A stretch of 64,000 nucleotides of DNA from Ampelocalamus luodianensis. Its lineage: Eukaryota; Streptophyta; Magnoliopsida; Poales; Poaceae. Shown piece after piece: positions 1 through 13,478 of this stretch; the stretch's first letter is position 1, and every line of letters begins with the position of its first letter. A program made the translations under genes and the position numbers. The stretch spans positions 46,217,715-46,281,714 of the forward strand of contig CM070635.1 of assembly GCA_036346255.1 (NCBI GenBank), given 5' to 3'. The notes under the pieces are model-generated. The model was not told the DNA's origin, did not search any database, and saw only the letters and a program-made list of their open reading frames with translations.

Positions 1-3000
1 TGTTGTGAGCTGCAGGGAAGCAATGCCAGATTGCTGTTCTGGACTTGCTGAAACTTTCTTTCTTTTTCTTGGCTTTTGTGATGTAGCTCCATGCTTAGAA
101 GTAGAAGCTGGTGCCTTCTGTTTTTCCTCATGTACCACTGTTAATGGGGGAGAAACAGTAGAAGGCGCCTGACTGGGAAGAAATACACCAGGTGAAACAG
201 CTTGTGGGATGGATATGTTCTTAGAAGATGCTCCCTTCACAGTTTCATTTGTAGGCACAGCAGGTTGCATTGATGAATCAAATATTAAGTTTTGTGGTGG
301 AACCAGCCAAGGCGCAGGACGTGGACCAGGGCTCTGAGGAAACCAGGATGCAACACCAGAAGTAGGCTGCCTCATCTGTGAATTATATGTGAATACTGGT
401 GATACAGCCTGGCTAAAATCCAGATGAGTACCTCGTTGCAGGTTCAATGTAGAACTACCACGAGGTGACATATTGAAAGCTGGCGAGTGCAGGGGTACAG
501 CAGAATGTGAGGCCAACACACTTTTTCCACCTTTTTTGCTAGCTGGTGCAGTTTTAACTGCCGTACCCTTACTAGCTTTTTCAGCCACACGACTACCTGC
601 AAACTCATTTACTCAGGAAAAAATGTGTATGTATGATATATCATCTATGGTGCCATTATAATATCACATGTTTACCTATATGTGAGCTTGTAGGAGTCTC
701 CAAGCCAATTAAAGGTGACTTCTGATTCTGAAATCTTTCAACAGCAGCTCGCCAAATAGTCTCCCATGCAGGTTTACCACCACCTACTGTTCATTAACAC
801 AAAATAACTTAGAAGATAAGACAAATGAGGGGGAAGATCACTCTCAGCAATGAAACTACACAGACCAGGTTCTCCAAAAGCTGACACCATGTAAGCCTCT
901 GCTGGTGGTATTCCTTGACTGCAGAAAGAAAATAAGTTTCATTAATTCATACATTTGTATTGGAATTAAACAACTTAAACTTAAGAGAGTTCGAACTTAG
1001 AACTCACATAAGAGCTCCATAAACAAAAATCTGTGCACGTAGCTGTACATGCTGTAAATCTGTGAAAGATTGATGCACCAAAGCTGCAGGAGAAACAGAA
1101 TTATTCAATTCAGATAAATTAGATATCTGGAGTTCTGGACTGCTTGAGTATAGAAGTTTTGCATACCAGTGCTTTCAGGAGTTGGATGCTGTTGTGATTG
1201 CTCTAGTGGTGCACTTTTGGTTTTAGTGCTATCACCAATATGTGAGCCAACAGAGGGGCCCCCAACACTTTCAATCACTTTCCTTCCCGATAGCTGTTCT
1301 TTGCCAGTCTCCACAAGAGACATTTTCCTACAATCATCACTGGCGTTCTTCAATGAACTTCCAGAAGGATTCCCAGATATAGGAATTTCTGTGGTTGCCT
1401 AAAAATAGGACATAATAAACCATGTCAATTGGTCTCAGCTAGCTAATGTAAGTCTATATGTATGATATTTCAGCTTCAAACATGTGCGCAGTGAGCAAGA
1501 GAGAGACCTCAGTACTCTGAGCAGCTTTAGATCTGGGAAAAGGGCTCCAAGCTGGACTATGAGCTTTTTCAGATACATTTGGTGGAGCTCCAACCTCAAA
1601 CGAGAAACTTCTATCATCTCCTGTTGTATTGGTCTCCTCAGAACTAAGAGTAGGTTTTCTATCTCTGGCAGAACATTCTTGTGAGCTCTGGGCAGCGTCA
1701 GCTGAGGCTGCAGGATCTTTTGGATCCTCAGATTGTTCAGTTGGTGTGTGATGAAGCAAGGCATTACCGCCCTGTCCATCTTCTTGGGGACAGGGCTCGG
1801 TGCAACTAATGACTGTAGGAGAACCACATGTAGCATCAGTACAGCTTCCATCACCATTCCCAGATTCTAAGCCTACCCTGCTTTGGAATGAAACAGTACC
1901 AGGAGTATGATCTGCACCAGGATTTAATACCTTATCTGCAGCCAAAAGAACATGTCACTTTGCATCCACTTGAATCAGCTGGCTACTTATGTTAACAAGG
2001 CTTAACATGTATATGCAGACCAGAAATTTAAACGGTTGAGTGCATAGAATCACACTACAATGAGGCAAAGTTGAAAAACACTTCAAACTTCTATATATAT
2101 ATCTTCTAGTACTATATTGTAGACAAGGAACTTATCAGGGGAAGACATTAAATGTGCAGGGTTTGGCTTGTCTGCTTGTGCATGGCAAGTGCATGGAGGG
2201 GGGAAAATGCTTTGCTATTCAACCTGATGCTAAGTCTAAAAACTGCTTAGAAATATTTTCTTAGTAAAAAGGTCGTTCCTTCTAAAACAAGTAGTTCCAA
2301 ACTGCTCGTCTGAAAGAAAACTACTTTAATAATGTGCTAGCGCAAACAACTGACCTTGTAAATGTGCATTCAAATCATCCTTAGCACTCAAGGGAGTTTC
2401 TACAATCTTTTGTGCAGCCTTGTCAGGTGAGACACTCAAGGCGGATGATGGAGCGACTAAATCTTCGTGATGTTCAGATTGTATCGAAGGCCCATCAGTC
2501 TGGCATTTCTGTGGATAAACATCTGGATGATCGCCTGAATGAATCCCGACATTATCAGTCTTGAAACCAAAACCTGCTCGAATAGAGCGCACATTACTAA
2601 TACATACATCTTAAAAAGATGTCCATCAGACTCAAATTATAAAAGGAAATAAAACAACAAATTCACCTGATTTATCATAAGTTTCACTTGTAGTCAAACT
2701 ACCCAAAGAAGTATCCGTACCCAAAGAAGTGTCCTGCTCTTTGCATTGCGTCTTTGTTGCAACAGCATCAGTACCACTGCTACAAACAGCGTTGATGTTT
2801 GAGTTCACTGATGCTGCTGGCTTCTTCCCCCATGGCTCAGAAACAGGAGATGTGGCATTGTGGCCTCCAACTTCTAAAGCAGAATTAGCACCTTCCTTGA
2901 ATAGCCCCTCAGGATTTATTGAGGAAATTCTCAAATCCTTTTCATCAAGTAAACCAGCGGAGGAATCATTGGGTGCAAAACCTCCTGAACTGTCAAGTTT

Positions 3001-4767
3001 ATCCTTTGATGTATCGAAAGTATCGGTAACAGTGGTAGAAACAATGTTGCTGCTTGAAATGTTCGATGGGACTGACTTTTCTTCTTGAGGCCCAGAATTA
3101 GGTGATACCAAAAGCTGGTTTCCAGTCTCATCTTCTAAAGCAGGCGTAGCACCTTCCTTGAATGACCCCTCATGATTTACCGAGGAAATATCTGGATCCT
3201 TTTCATCAAGTAAACAAGCTGAAGATTTGTCAGGAGCAATATTGCCTGATGAGTCAAACTTATCTTTTGATGTATCGGTAGCACCTGTAGCATTTTCATC
3301 ATGTCCACTTTTTACCATGTGTTCAGTGTTATCTGAAACAGCTGAGATTTCCTCCCTGATTGTCTTTTCTTCCATAACACCACTTTTTATATTATCAACA
3401 GAATCTTGATGCTGCTCCAACACTACAAGTTTTGAGTCATCACCGGTGCTGATATTTGTATCATCCACCCCAGCGTTTTTTGCTTCTTCAGGAACTCCGG
3501 TGACATGAGCAAGCTGTTTTCCTTGAGGAGACTGAATCAACTCGCCACTTTCGGTTGACAAAGGAGTAACAAGATGAGGATTAGAATTTCTCAAATCTGG
3601 CTCGGATTGACGAGATTTAGCAGAACTCGGTTCTTCACCAGTATCAACCTTCTTAACGACAGGCTCACTACTCCTGTCAACCGAACTTTTTAGGCCTTCT
3701 GTGGCATATTCCAGTTGAGAAAAAGATGATTGCAGTGTGGCACTGGCTCTCTGAAAGGTGTCATCATTCCTGTGCAGCATCTTAGCTGGATTTGTGATGG
3801 CCTCCAGTAATCCATCGGAACTTTCCGACAGTAGATTTTCATTGCTTACTTCACCAGAAAAGTTTGTAGTGCCCAAAGGCTGACTAGTACATGACAAATT
3901 TTGCAATTCATGGGGTCCTCCTTCGACTTTATTTTCATTCATATGATGCATTTCTGAATCCTGAAGGGTAACAACAACACCAGATTCTTGATTGTCTTGC
4001 TCAAAGTGATATGAGTCAGTGGCGTATATGTTCTGAAGTGGAGCTAACTCTGAGAAGGGTTCAGAATCTACACCAGCTGAGTTTACGTTGTGATTGTCCA
4101 AAGAATCATCATCATGGACCACCTCAAAATAATTGCCAACAGCTGGACAGCTTTCTGATGTGTTTTTGGAAGCAGACGACAACTTCTCACTCACAATGCA
4201 CTTCTCAGCAACAGACTCCACCATATAGTTTGATTTCCTATCTGATAAAGTTGAACCTACTGCCTGTTCAGCCTTCTCATCCTTTGAGAAAGGTTCAATA
4301 TGTTCAAGTTGAGACTGATCATTCTCAGTTGGTACTACAATGCTACCTGTTGGAGAGTTACTAGATTTAGGTTGCATGTTGGATGGATCAATTTGACTGT
4401 CCATACCACTTAACTGGTGATGTGCGTTACCATCCATGTTACCAGTCATTGCATTTTCTCCCACCGACTTCAACAACATTTCCACAGATTCAGTGGATGT
4501 TGCCTCTGACCAGACATTATTAGTCCTAGATATGGAGCAAGATTCGGCAGCACTAGAACTAAAATCAACAACGCTACTTCCAGTGGACAAGACCTCAATC
4601 CAACTATTATCGTTCCCTTGTACACTGAAAAATCCTTCTGAGTCGATTAAGCTATCAATATCGAGCTTTGGCAGTGCAAATGGCCGCAGACCTGACGGGA
4701 ATTTACTGTTGTCTTCACCAGCTAGTTGGAAATTCTGGCTCTGAAAATCAGTATCGTCATAATCCAT
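1..4767 (-). CDS. G2484-1-like (agenet-family) protein, N-terminal 1272 codons, cut by window edge
   Basis: Eight coding exons join in frame: 4767-2667, 2573-2355, 1935-1508, 1398-1167, 1083-1008, 918-866, 786-676 and 596-1 (3816 nt). The start MDYDDTDFQSQNFQLAGE and the block SSAAESCSISRTNNVWSEAT match the plant G2484-1 family (Arabidopsis At4g17330). A second conserved block, FTDLQHVQLRAQIFVYGAL followed by EAYMVSAFGEP and GKPAWETIWRAAVERFQ, is split over exons 4-7. Family members carry tandem agenet (Tudor-like) domains further on, which would lie left of base 1 and are not seen. The visible part is acidic, Ser-rich and largely low complexity, with a basic KKGGKS/KPRKRKK tract near the edge that could aid nuclear import. 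Residues 498-584 and 585-about 670 are a tandem repeat. A chromatin-associated nuclear role is inferred from the agenet family. The ATG follows a good acceptor at 4778. Identity is firm; biochemical function is not known. Confidence 0.9.
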
Positions 4768-5930
4768 GGGTGTTTGCCTGCAAAATGGAGAAACATTAAA
4801 TATAGAGACAAAAGTCCCAACAAAATGTCAGCATCAATAAGCAAAGTGGAAGCAGGAAAATTTGGAGCAAACTAAACATTTTCTGGAGTATCCCATTTAC
4901 ACATGCCACGATACATACATGAGCATGACAACACAAATCCTCGTTCTCAGACGGATGACCAAACGTTGCAGGGCATGATAACAAACTTAACATAAGTGTA
5001 ACTGTGTAAGGCCAACATTTCACCCAACTCTAGGAGACAACCACTGAGTTCCCTCCTATGACACTAGCGATATAACAAACAACTCCCAAACAATTGCAGT
5101 GGGCATTTAAATCGCGATGATCTTATGGGTTTGCCTGTTTTTAAGCTCCCAAAAGAAACCATTTGGAATGTGCTAAATGCAATTGTACATGAAATTCACT
5201 GTGCAAGCAAAGCACCCTCTAATCAGCTATATGTAAGCATCTCTCTCGCGCAGGAAATTCACTGTGCTAGCAAAGCACCCCCAGCACCCTCAGTCCATCA
5301 AGATAATACGGGCTTACGGCTAACTCGACACAAGTAGCTAAACTCCCGATAAAGCATCCCTCTCTACAATCAAAGCAGGAATTTACCCAAACTGGATTGA
5401 ACTAAGCCAGCGTGCTAACTTCCTGACTTCGCTCAAAACCCTAATTCCCAGCTCCCAACACGAACATGAAACTAAACCGCCAAAAAACATCCGAACACGA
5501 AGCACCCAAATTTAAGCGCGGCCCGAAACCCTAACTCGCCAAGCTAAAGCGCTACCGGAGCAATTCCCAACGCACGCACGCACAGCAGCGCACACCGAAG
5601 CGACGCGCGGAGGACGGAAGCGAAGCAGGGAGGGTAGGTACCGAGGGGAGGTCGCCCGCGCTTCTACCACCCTCCATCCGTGAGCGGGGTCGTCGGAACC
5701 CTAGATCCTGCGGGGCGGCGACTGCTCATACCCCGGCGCTTGGGCGCCGGAACCCTAGCTTCTCCTTCTCCTTCTGCTTCGGCGGCGGCGTTGGACGTGA
5801 GAGAGGCACCGGGGAGACGGCGGCGGCGAGGCGAGGCGAGGCGCGGGTGGAGGAGGCGGAACGGAGGAGAGGTGGGGTTTTGTAGCAACACGCGCACCAG
5901 GCACTAGTCACCGCACACAGGCGCAGCCAG
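4768..5930 (-). promoter_or_regulatory. 5' leader and leader intron of the G2484-1-like gene
   Basis: Read on the minus strand, a GC-rich segment (about 5642-5900) ends in a donor CTCG|GTACCT at 5642/5641. The coding exon begins after a TTTTGCAG acceptor near 4778, ten bases before the ATG. This suggests a non-coding first exon and an intron of about 860 bp in the 5' UTR, a layout common in plant genes. Short open frames here are small and arginine-rich and look like GC-composition artefacts. The transcription start is not visible as a clear TATA box. Confidence 0.5.
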
Positions 5931-7260
5931 GGGAGGTCGGGTCGCGTGAGGTCTCGTCTCGTGGCTTCTGGGTTTGGTTTCTGCCGTGGCTCTCTCGGCT
6001 GTCGCGACTCGCGACGCGACCTCCTCTGGCAGTGGCCTCTGGGCTCTGGAGGAGCGGCCGGTTGGAGTGTGACTCCGTGGACTTGGCCTGTGGACCACCG
6101 GTGACTCTGACGGTACGTGCCAAGTGGCGGCGAGGATTATGTGTGAAAGCTTCCTTTGTGTCTCCGGCAGCCAGCGACGAAGTTTGAGCGAGATTTCAGG
6201 TGGGCACTGGGCAAACTGCTAGGGGCAGTGTAAACCATGCTACTCTACGACTTTTTCGTTTGTTCGATACTCTTCATCATGGTTTTGTTGTTCCAACTAA
6301 AGCAAGGGTGGAGGATAAGTTGAAGAATCGTCATAAAAAACAATTTTCAATAGGCTTGATATCAATAGGACGGACCAGCAGCTAACTAGCAATGGGCTTG
6401 ATAGTATATGGACCAAATTGCTTCTACATACTCAAGAGCATTCTCATTATCATTTATTCCATATACTAGCAATTTAGCTCACTAACATTACTTTCACGAC
6501 TAGCATCATTGTGTTCTCATTGTCATTTGTTGTTCCAGTTGAAGCGGGGCATAGCCCATGTTGACCTTCACCATGCTCCGTCCCTGCCGGCAGCTTTATT
6601 CGAAATGAATGATGTTTGCAGCATTTGTGTTGAAATCCAATATCATCCCTCTAAAATTCCTACAAAAAAAATCCTCCACGCCGAATTGGGCTCGATAGTG
6701 TCCACATCCATTTGCGGGGACTAAACAAAAGGGGAGTATAGAGAGCTTAATATGTACTTTGATGAGCACCAAATGTAGAAATACTAAATGAACAGTAGCA
6801 AAAATAGCTGGTGTTCACACGATCAGCGCTCACAGATCGCTCCGGCGAGGGATTGGACGGCCCACATTCCATGTGGCAGGCGGCGCGGATCGATGTGTGC
6901 TCGCTCAAAATGGAACATTGCACCTAGCATACGCAGCCGCAGGTGCTGCGACATCAGACATGTGAAGCTGTCATGTACAATCTTCTCTCTCTCTCTCTTC
7001 ATTTTTTTTCTACATCCCAACCATATCTGATCGAGCTTGAGTAATGAGTACTTTGCAATTATCCATCCATTCACCCTGAACGACAAGCAAATGCTATCTT
7101 ATTAAAGAAAAGGTAAAAGAAGTTATTATGTTCACTTTAAGGAGGTAGAAATTTTAATGTTAATCGGAGAAAAAAAATAAAGATCTACACCGTTGATCGT
7201 GACGTGTTCAGGCTATAACAGTCTAGATTAAAAGAAAAGGTTCATGTCAAGTACAACAAA
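5931..7260. other. Intergenic, no gene recognised
   Basis: This stretch holds the upstream side of the leftmost gene and then mixed-composition sequence. Open frames are short, overlap on both strands and match nothing I recognise. I see no transposon ends or RNA gene. Confidence 0.5.
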
Positions 7261-7625
7261 AAATAATTGAAATTCGTAATAAAAAATAAAATTAGCAATT
7301 TGATTTCTATATGAATTTCTAACTAAAATCCCTAAATAAATATAAGTCAGAATAAAATTTCAACAAAAATTAGCAATTGGATTGTATACAAATTCCAACA
7401 AAAAAAGGGAAATCAAAATCAAAATTAAAATTAAATTAGCAATTTGGTTTTCATACATATTCAAAGTAAAATCCCTAAATAAATATAATTCAGAATAAAA
7501 AAAATACAATTGAATTTGTATAGGAATTTCCAACAAAATAAAATAAAATTTGGAAGAAAAAATAAAATAAAATTTTAAATTTGGTTTCCATTCGAATTCC
7601 AAAGTAAAGTATCTGAAATTTATAA
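7261..7625. repeat. A-rich degenerate direct repeats
   Basis: A strongly A/T-rich block with recurring motifs. TTAGCAATTTGATT-like words occur near 7291, 7369 and 7436. The phrase AAAATCCCTAAATAAATATA occurs twice, at about 7323 and 7468, 145 bp apart. It looks like an old, diverged tandem array or transposon interior. It has no coding potential. Confidence 0.55.
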
Positions 7626-8807
7626 TGACGATAGCACAAATGACGTCGGAGGAGACCATGAAATAGTACAAGGGCATCAATCCGTTATGCAAGAAGATAT
7701 TGACTCACGGAGAAACGAAGAAACGAGTCGGCGGCAGCGGAGATAAGGACAATGGTGTGCTACTCACCATAACCGTTCAATCAAGATGATGTTGTACTGC
7801 TCGTTGGAGCTGTTGAAGAGAAAGGCTAGAGTTGAAGGGGCGCAATGACGAGTAGTGAGCGTTGGCGGTGTTGAATAAGTCAGTGGCCAAATAAATTCGA
7901 TGGCAGAGAATCTCTAGCAGTGAGAAGATGAAGCTTTTATATTTAAAAATGAGCTATTAACAATTTAAAGCCATCAGGTGGTTAGGAGCATGTTATCGCT
8001 CATAAGGAGCACAATGTTACGGCAATGGCGAGAAGATTATCCATATCGTTATATAGCGACTAAAACAGACATACCAATATTAGTGAAGATGGAAGCTCAC
8101 CGCGGTTAGTAAGGAAACCACAACATTGAGTTAGCCAACATACCATACGAATAGAAGCACAGGAGTACAAAAGGAATAGGAATAAAGAGCTCAGAGTAGA
8201 GATGGTGCGGTAGCAAGAAATATGCTCGGTGCCACCAAAGAGTGTGACGAGTGTCCCTGACAGGAATCGACGACGATTGCACGTGTATGCGTGTTTAATA
8301 TTGCATTAACCAGTGATTGAAGATAAGGATCGTTCAAGAATTAAACTTGTTGTCGGAAGTCGAACAAAAAAAAAAGAATTGATCAGTAAATCGATGTATA
8401 ATTAGGGGAAAAAATCAAACAACCGACACCGATAAATACCAGTATTTAATATGTGAACGATAGTTAATAAATCTAGCCGCACATTTGGGCTGGCCACCCC
8501 GCTAGTTCCGAAGGAATTCAGGGTTATTGCCAATAATAATACTGGAATGGTACTAGTAGCAATCCCTGTCATTCTGTACCATAGGACATGCATAATACAT
8601 GTAGTATATTTTATTCGTGCTTAATTACTCAAGGGTTCGTATCATCTCAATCACAAAACAAATGCCGCACGAGACATTTACAACAGCTACACTGCTACAG
8701 CAGGAGCCACGTCATTTACTTCCTGCAGCGACATCTGCTTTGCATGTCGGCAATGTACCAGCTGAGAAGATGGATAGTACTACTATAGTATTATTAATCC
8801 TAGCTAG
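7626..8807. other. Intergenic, no gene recognised
   Basis: Nothing that I can name. The last few hundred bases probably include the 3' UTR of the DUF547 gene that ends at 8808 on the minus strand. Confidence 0.45.
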
Positions 8808-11800
8808 CTAGCAACGAATTGAAGCTAAGAATGGCTTGTCCATCATGCTCCGGGCGAAGGCGTAGTGGAACCTGGTGTTGTACGGCAGCCACTCGACGGC
8901 CTGCGACGCCTTCCGCCGGCCGCTCCTGGAGCACTCGACGACGCACCGCTGGATGGTGTCCTGCGCTGACCGGCCGTCGACGTTGTCGCGCGCCCACGAG
9001 AGGAGCTCGTCGCAGCCGCCGATGCACGCCTCCTTGGCGTACCGCTCGACCAGGCGCGGCAGGAACACCTTCTTGGACTTCCGCACCACCACGCTGCCCA
9101 GCAGGAACTCCCTCTTGGACCTCTCCAGCTCCTCCACGACGTTCTTCGCAGTGTACACCTTCAGCTGCAACGTACGTCGATCAATCAGAGTTCAGCTGAA
9201 GGATGAGTGTCGAACAGTAATGGCGTGTAGTCAGTGGCAAGAACTAGCGGTACCATGGGGTCAGATGAAGCTCCTGTGCACAGGGCAAACAGGGCCAGAG
9301 GCTGGCAGTCCGGCAGGCCGAATTTGAGCTGGACAAGCTGCTTCTCATCTGCGCATTTCTTCCTCATTGCTGTCGACAGTATGGACTCGAACCACTACAT
9401 GTGAATAGGATGAGTCCCCACTCCTAAGTTCTCGAAGAAAAAAAGGTTGGGTAGTCACTGTGTGTGTGTGTTTTGGAACAGTCCTCCTTTGTGCCAATTT
9501 ACTAGGTGGTTATGTATATGGCAGTGAAATGCAGATCAATGGTAAATAGTATTCTTTGGTTCGACTCAGTAAATTCATAACGAGTTAACCAAAATAAATT
9601 GAGGATCTTGATTCAGAAGTGCAGAGCATTTTACACATTCCAGTGACTGCCTAAAATTGATTTCAAAATGTACATGTGGCATGCTCTAAAAAAAGGGATT
9701 TCAAAATTTTCCATTTTAGAATTTTAATCTGAAGCTACCAACTTTGCATGAATAATTTGAAGTGGAATTTAAATTTCAGCATGAAATTGCAGGTCATACG
9801 TACACGACCAATCCGTGGAGATCTGCAGCACAGTAAGGCGTGTTCGATGGAATTGGCCGTGACAGCATGTCCTCCAATATTGTAGGCAGCCTGCAATATG
9901 GTGAGTTATCTGTTAACATTTAACGATATATAAAGCACAGCGTGTAAAGTTATTCGGCAGCAATGATGTATCAAGCACTGCATGTCGAGCTCTTGCATTC
10001 CAGAGACAAATGTAACTAGAACATCCTTTTCACCTTGTGAAATAGCGCCATTCTTTTCAGAGAGCTGTTTGGAATTCCGTATGCTAGATATGCCTGCAAG
10101 TAAATCAAACACAGACTAATATGGGCAGTAAAAGCATTTTAAAAGAAATGTCACTGTGGTGTATCTGGCAATTACATGCATGATAAGACAATTGTACACA
10201 TTGATCCAAAAGGCCAATTTAATATTGCTCTCAGACATACTCAGATCAACCCTTTCAAGCTGCTCCACAAGCAACCTGAACACAAAACATCAACATGGAA
10301 CTTGTTATGCAATTTTCAGAAACACGCGTTACTTTTTAGGGTATAATGTCTGATATCTTCGTTTGGACCAACCTGTAGTGGGTAATTGCATAAGAGACAT
10401 CTGGCATATGATTGCTGTCAACTGATATCGAAGATACTTCCACTGTACATTTGTTGTTTGATGAACTATTTTCCTCTCCATTTCCCCTCCGAGGAAGAAT
10501 GACATTTGTTGACGATCTTGACAAGAATGGTGAACGGGCCTTTTCTGTTTTTTCTGGTGACTCAGTGCGTAGAAGATAGTATATGGAGGCCATGCATCTA
10601 ACCATTTCTTCAGATATTTTGCTTGGGCATTGGTAGAGGTGATCTTTCAGGGTACGGGCCAGAGAACTACTTCCTGAATAAGGCAGCTTTTGGTAAAGAA
10701 GAAAAGGGGGGACAGCAGTACAAATTAGTCCAGTGCATAGATTTTTCTGCTTCAAAGTTATATATTAACAACAGCCTGTTCTGATTTGAAATCACTAATT
10801 ACAAAAGTACAGAATTTTATCACTGTTGCATGTTTCTGAAAGCAACACAATGGGCACGAAATGTTCACCCTAAAATAGATTCAGCGGGTTATTAACTACC
10901 ATGCACGCTTCCTCAGAAAGGCATACAAATGGCTGGTTAAAGATTGGCAAGTAGAATGTATAACATACACTCAAACATGGAGCATAATTATTTGTAAGCA
11001 CCCTAACATAGCTTGATAAGCAGATAATGATTTGTGGAAATTAGGTTAAAACTTAAATGCTTGTAAGTATTTACTGTTCTTTTATATGTTTTACCTTCCT
11101 TGGATCTGGTGGGAAGGATGCAGGATGAATATCCAATGTTTCACTTGAGAAAGACTCATGCTTGATCTTGGTCTTGAGCATATTATTGGTTTTCCCTGAC
11201 TCTGATACTGATGTCATGATATGGAAAGGTTGAAGTGGGAGCTTCTTAGATGAGCAAAATGCACTTGATATTATGCTTGGTTGCCGTCTCGTTCTAGAAC
11301 TAATACTCTTGGTGTGTGCCGGGGAGGAAATACCAGAACTCTGCCCTGATGATGGCCCAGACATGCATTGATCAAAGATGCTTCTGTAGAGAGAAAGAAC
11401 GTCCTGCTCACGGTTTGCTATTTCCTCTTCAAGTGATTCAATCTCTGCTATCAGTTCCTTCGTCTGCAGGGAGAACAACAAGTATCACTCTTCAGAGTAC
11501 AATTGAACAGGAGAGAGGTAACACTTTCCTCGTAAAAAAAGAGAGGTAACACTTTCCCTTGTACTCTCTCTTGATTTAGTAATTGCTTTACTTTCTTTAA
11601 CCGAAATTACACGAGCTCCCAACAACGAAAAATATATATCTGGGATCAGATGCCCTAGTAGTAGACTAGTTACATAACTGATTTTTCACGGGGAAAGCGA
11701 AAAATATTTAAAATATCCGTTCCCCAGGTTAAAAAACTACTTAACACGCAGTTAACCCAAGGCCACACAAAGCAAACTTGCAAGAACATTGCTGAGACGT

Positions 11801-12734
11801 TACATGGAAATGCACAATATGATCATTTACACTAAGCTGAAATGTAATGACATTTAGAGCGCTTGTAAGCTTTCCAACAGCTGACTTGATCGACTGGTTC
11901 AGTACATAAGACAATTGCAAGGGGAGATTCTGCAGTGGCAGATGAATCATACCTGAGCTGGGAAGTGCCTGTGGCCAGGAGATAGAGTGCTCGATGCCCG
12001 ACCAATCGCCCGATCAAGCATGATCCGGATAGACCTCTCCTGATGCAAATGCAGCTGCAGCTGCCTAATCTGCCAGAATTCAGCAACACCCAGATCAATT
12101 ATTCAGACAAAATTTGTGCGTCATCAAAACGGTGGCTTTTGTCCAACATGAGACGGTTTTGCTTCTCACATCGTTCTCCAGCGACACACGGTGGTTCGGT
12201 GATGCGTTCGCCCTGTGATCCCTCAATCCCTGGTGAATTGAACCTTCCGTCGCGTAAGATTTCCTTGCATCCGGCGGATTCTGACAGAGAATTCACAAGG
12301 CCAATCGGTAATTCATTCACATGATCCTATGTAGAGGATTCGGTAATCTCCAGACTATGCCAAGAAGGGAGGGAATTAACAGAACCTGTGCTTGGCTGCA
12401 GCGTTGCTCCACAATGCCGTGCAAGGCACCATGTTTGCATGACTCCAAGTTCCTATCAGAAGAAGCACTGCACAACAAACAGAAAACACCGCACCCAGGT
12501 TAAAACCCAAGCTTAAACCACAAATGTAGTGGGAGATGAAACGAAGAGAGAATGCAGAGACCTCTTGGATCGCCGATGATGCGGCAGGGCAGCGGGAGCA
12601 CCGGCGGCGGCGGCGTCGCGCGCAGAAGCCGCCACAGCCTCGCCGTCCTTGGCGTCATCATTCTTGCCCGATTCTTGGCCTCTGGTCACCCCTCCTGCCT
12701 GCTCCATCTTTCCTTGGACTCTGGATTCCAGCAT
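8808..12734 (-). CDS. Leucine-zipper (MIP1-type) and DUF547 domain protein
   Basis: Ten coding exons give a 594-residue protein: 12734-12562, 12452-12386, 12069-11953, 11463-11095, 10686-10373, 10275-10176, 10093-10034, 9890-9804, 9394-9254 and 9164-8808. All junctions are GT-AG and keep frame. Residues about 60-150 form a coiled coil typical of the Lzipper-MIP1 domain (IRQLQLHLHQERSIRIMLD, then TKELIAEIESLEEEIANRE). Residues about 345-480 are DUF547, with LAFWINVYNCLIMHAYLAYGI split between exons 6 and 7, AAYNIGGH in exon 8 and KFGLPDCQPLALFALCTGA in exon 9. The C-terminus (LKVYTAKNVVEELE to a final cysteine) is also typical. The eighth exon must use the GTACGT donor at 9803, not the GGTCGT seen 5 bp earlier, to keep phase. 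Length and domain order fit plant family members annotated as ternary complex factor MIP1-like. The molecular role of DUF547 is not established. The start is the first ATG of the exon. Confidence 0.92.
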
Positions 12735-13225
12735 GGCTAGAAGTCTAGAACCAGCACTGTTACTTACCACCTAGCTATCAAATTCCAGACGCTGTCGCAT
12801 GCGCGTTATATGAGCAGAGCAGAGACAGAGAGGAGCAGGATCGGATATTCGGATTGATTTCCTCGGGGGGCAAAGAGCATCCTGCGCACAGGGCCGCGTG
12901 CGCCCACTGCCCACGACGCCGACGATTTAATAGGACGTTGGTGTTGGTGCACTGCACTGGCGAGGAAGGAGAGGAATGAGAACGAGGGGGGAAGGGAGTC
13001 GCACTGCTCGGCGCACTGGGAGTACGCCTTGTGGAGACGGGTAGTCGGAGAGGGAGAGGGAGAGGGACTGAGGGAGTTATCGCGCTGCCTCCGTGGGGGC
13101 CGAGCCGAAGCGAATGAGTTGGTGAGCTGCGTTAATGCCCGCACTGTACTCAGGCACAGTAATGGAGCGAGCGAGCGAGAACTCGCCGGAAGAGGATCCT
13201 ATGCGTTACAAACTAAGTAGAACCA
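12735..13225 (-). promoter_or_regulatory. Upstream region of the DUF547 gene
   Basis: GC-rich and CT-rich leader-like sequence on the minus strand, typical of a plant promoter or 5' UTR. A consensus donor GGTG|GTAAGT lies at about 12768, only 34 bases above the ATG, with no matching acceptor before the ATG. Its use is unclear. The 112-codon open frame at 12806-13144 has no recognisable domain and I treat it as non-coding. Confidence 0.35.
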
Positions 13226-13293
13226 ATAGCTATAGTTGTATGTATTATGAGAACTTTTGATAGCTATAGTTGCATGTATTAGGAGAACTTTTG
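13226..13293. repeat. Two-copy tandem repeat, 34 bp period
   Basis: ATAGCTATAGTTGTATGTAT at 13226 is followed 34 bp later by the same unit with two substitutions. It lies between the DUF547 upstream region and the copia element. Confidence 0.85.
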
Positions 13294-13478
13294 AAGCGTT
13301 TGATTAAAGATGCACGGCTAGTATTGGGCTGTCACGGTGCATTGCTGCAACATCAAATTTAAAAAGTGATAAATACAGTGACCACTACTATACCTCTGTA
13401 AAATCTGGACCTTTCACCTTCAATTCGTTGGATAACGAGAAAATACAAATCATTGTAGCAGTGTGTATTTACTACACT
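13294..13478. other. Short intergenic spacer
   Basis: Nothing recognised between the 34 bp repeat and the left LTR of the copia element. Confidence 0.4.

Noticed and set aside
5904..6123. Possible divergent gene sharing the promoter of the G2484-1-like gene
   Set aside because: The frames on this side are short and arginine-rich with no domain, and no plus-strand gene follows.
9804..9809. Alternative donor ATTG|GTCGTG for DUF547 exon 8
   Set aside because: It would put the next exon out of frame; the GTACGT donor five bases later keeps RIGR|WFES in phase.
12734..12770. Consensus donor GGTG|GTAAGT just above the DUF547 start
   Set aside because: No acceptor lies between it and the ATG, so I did not draw a leader intron there.
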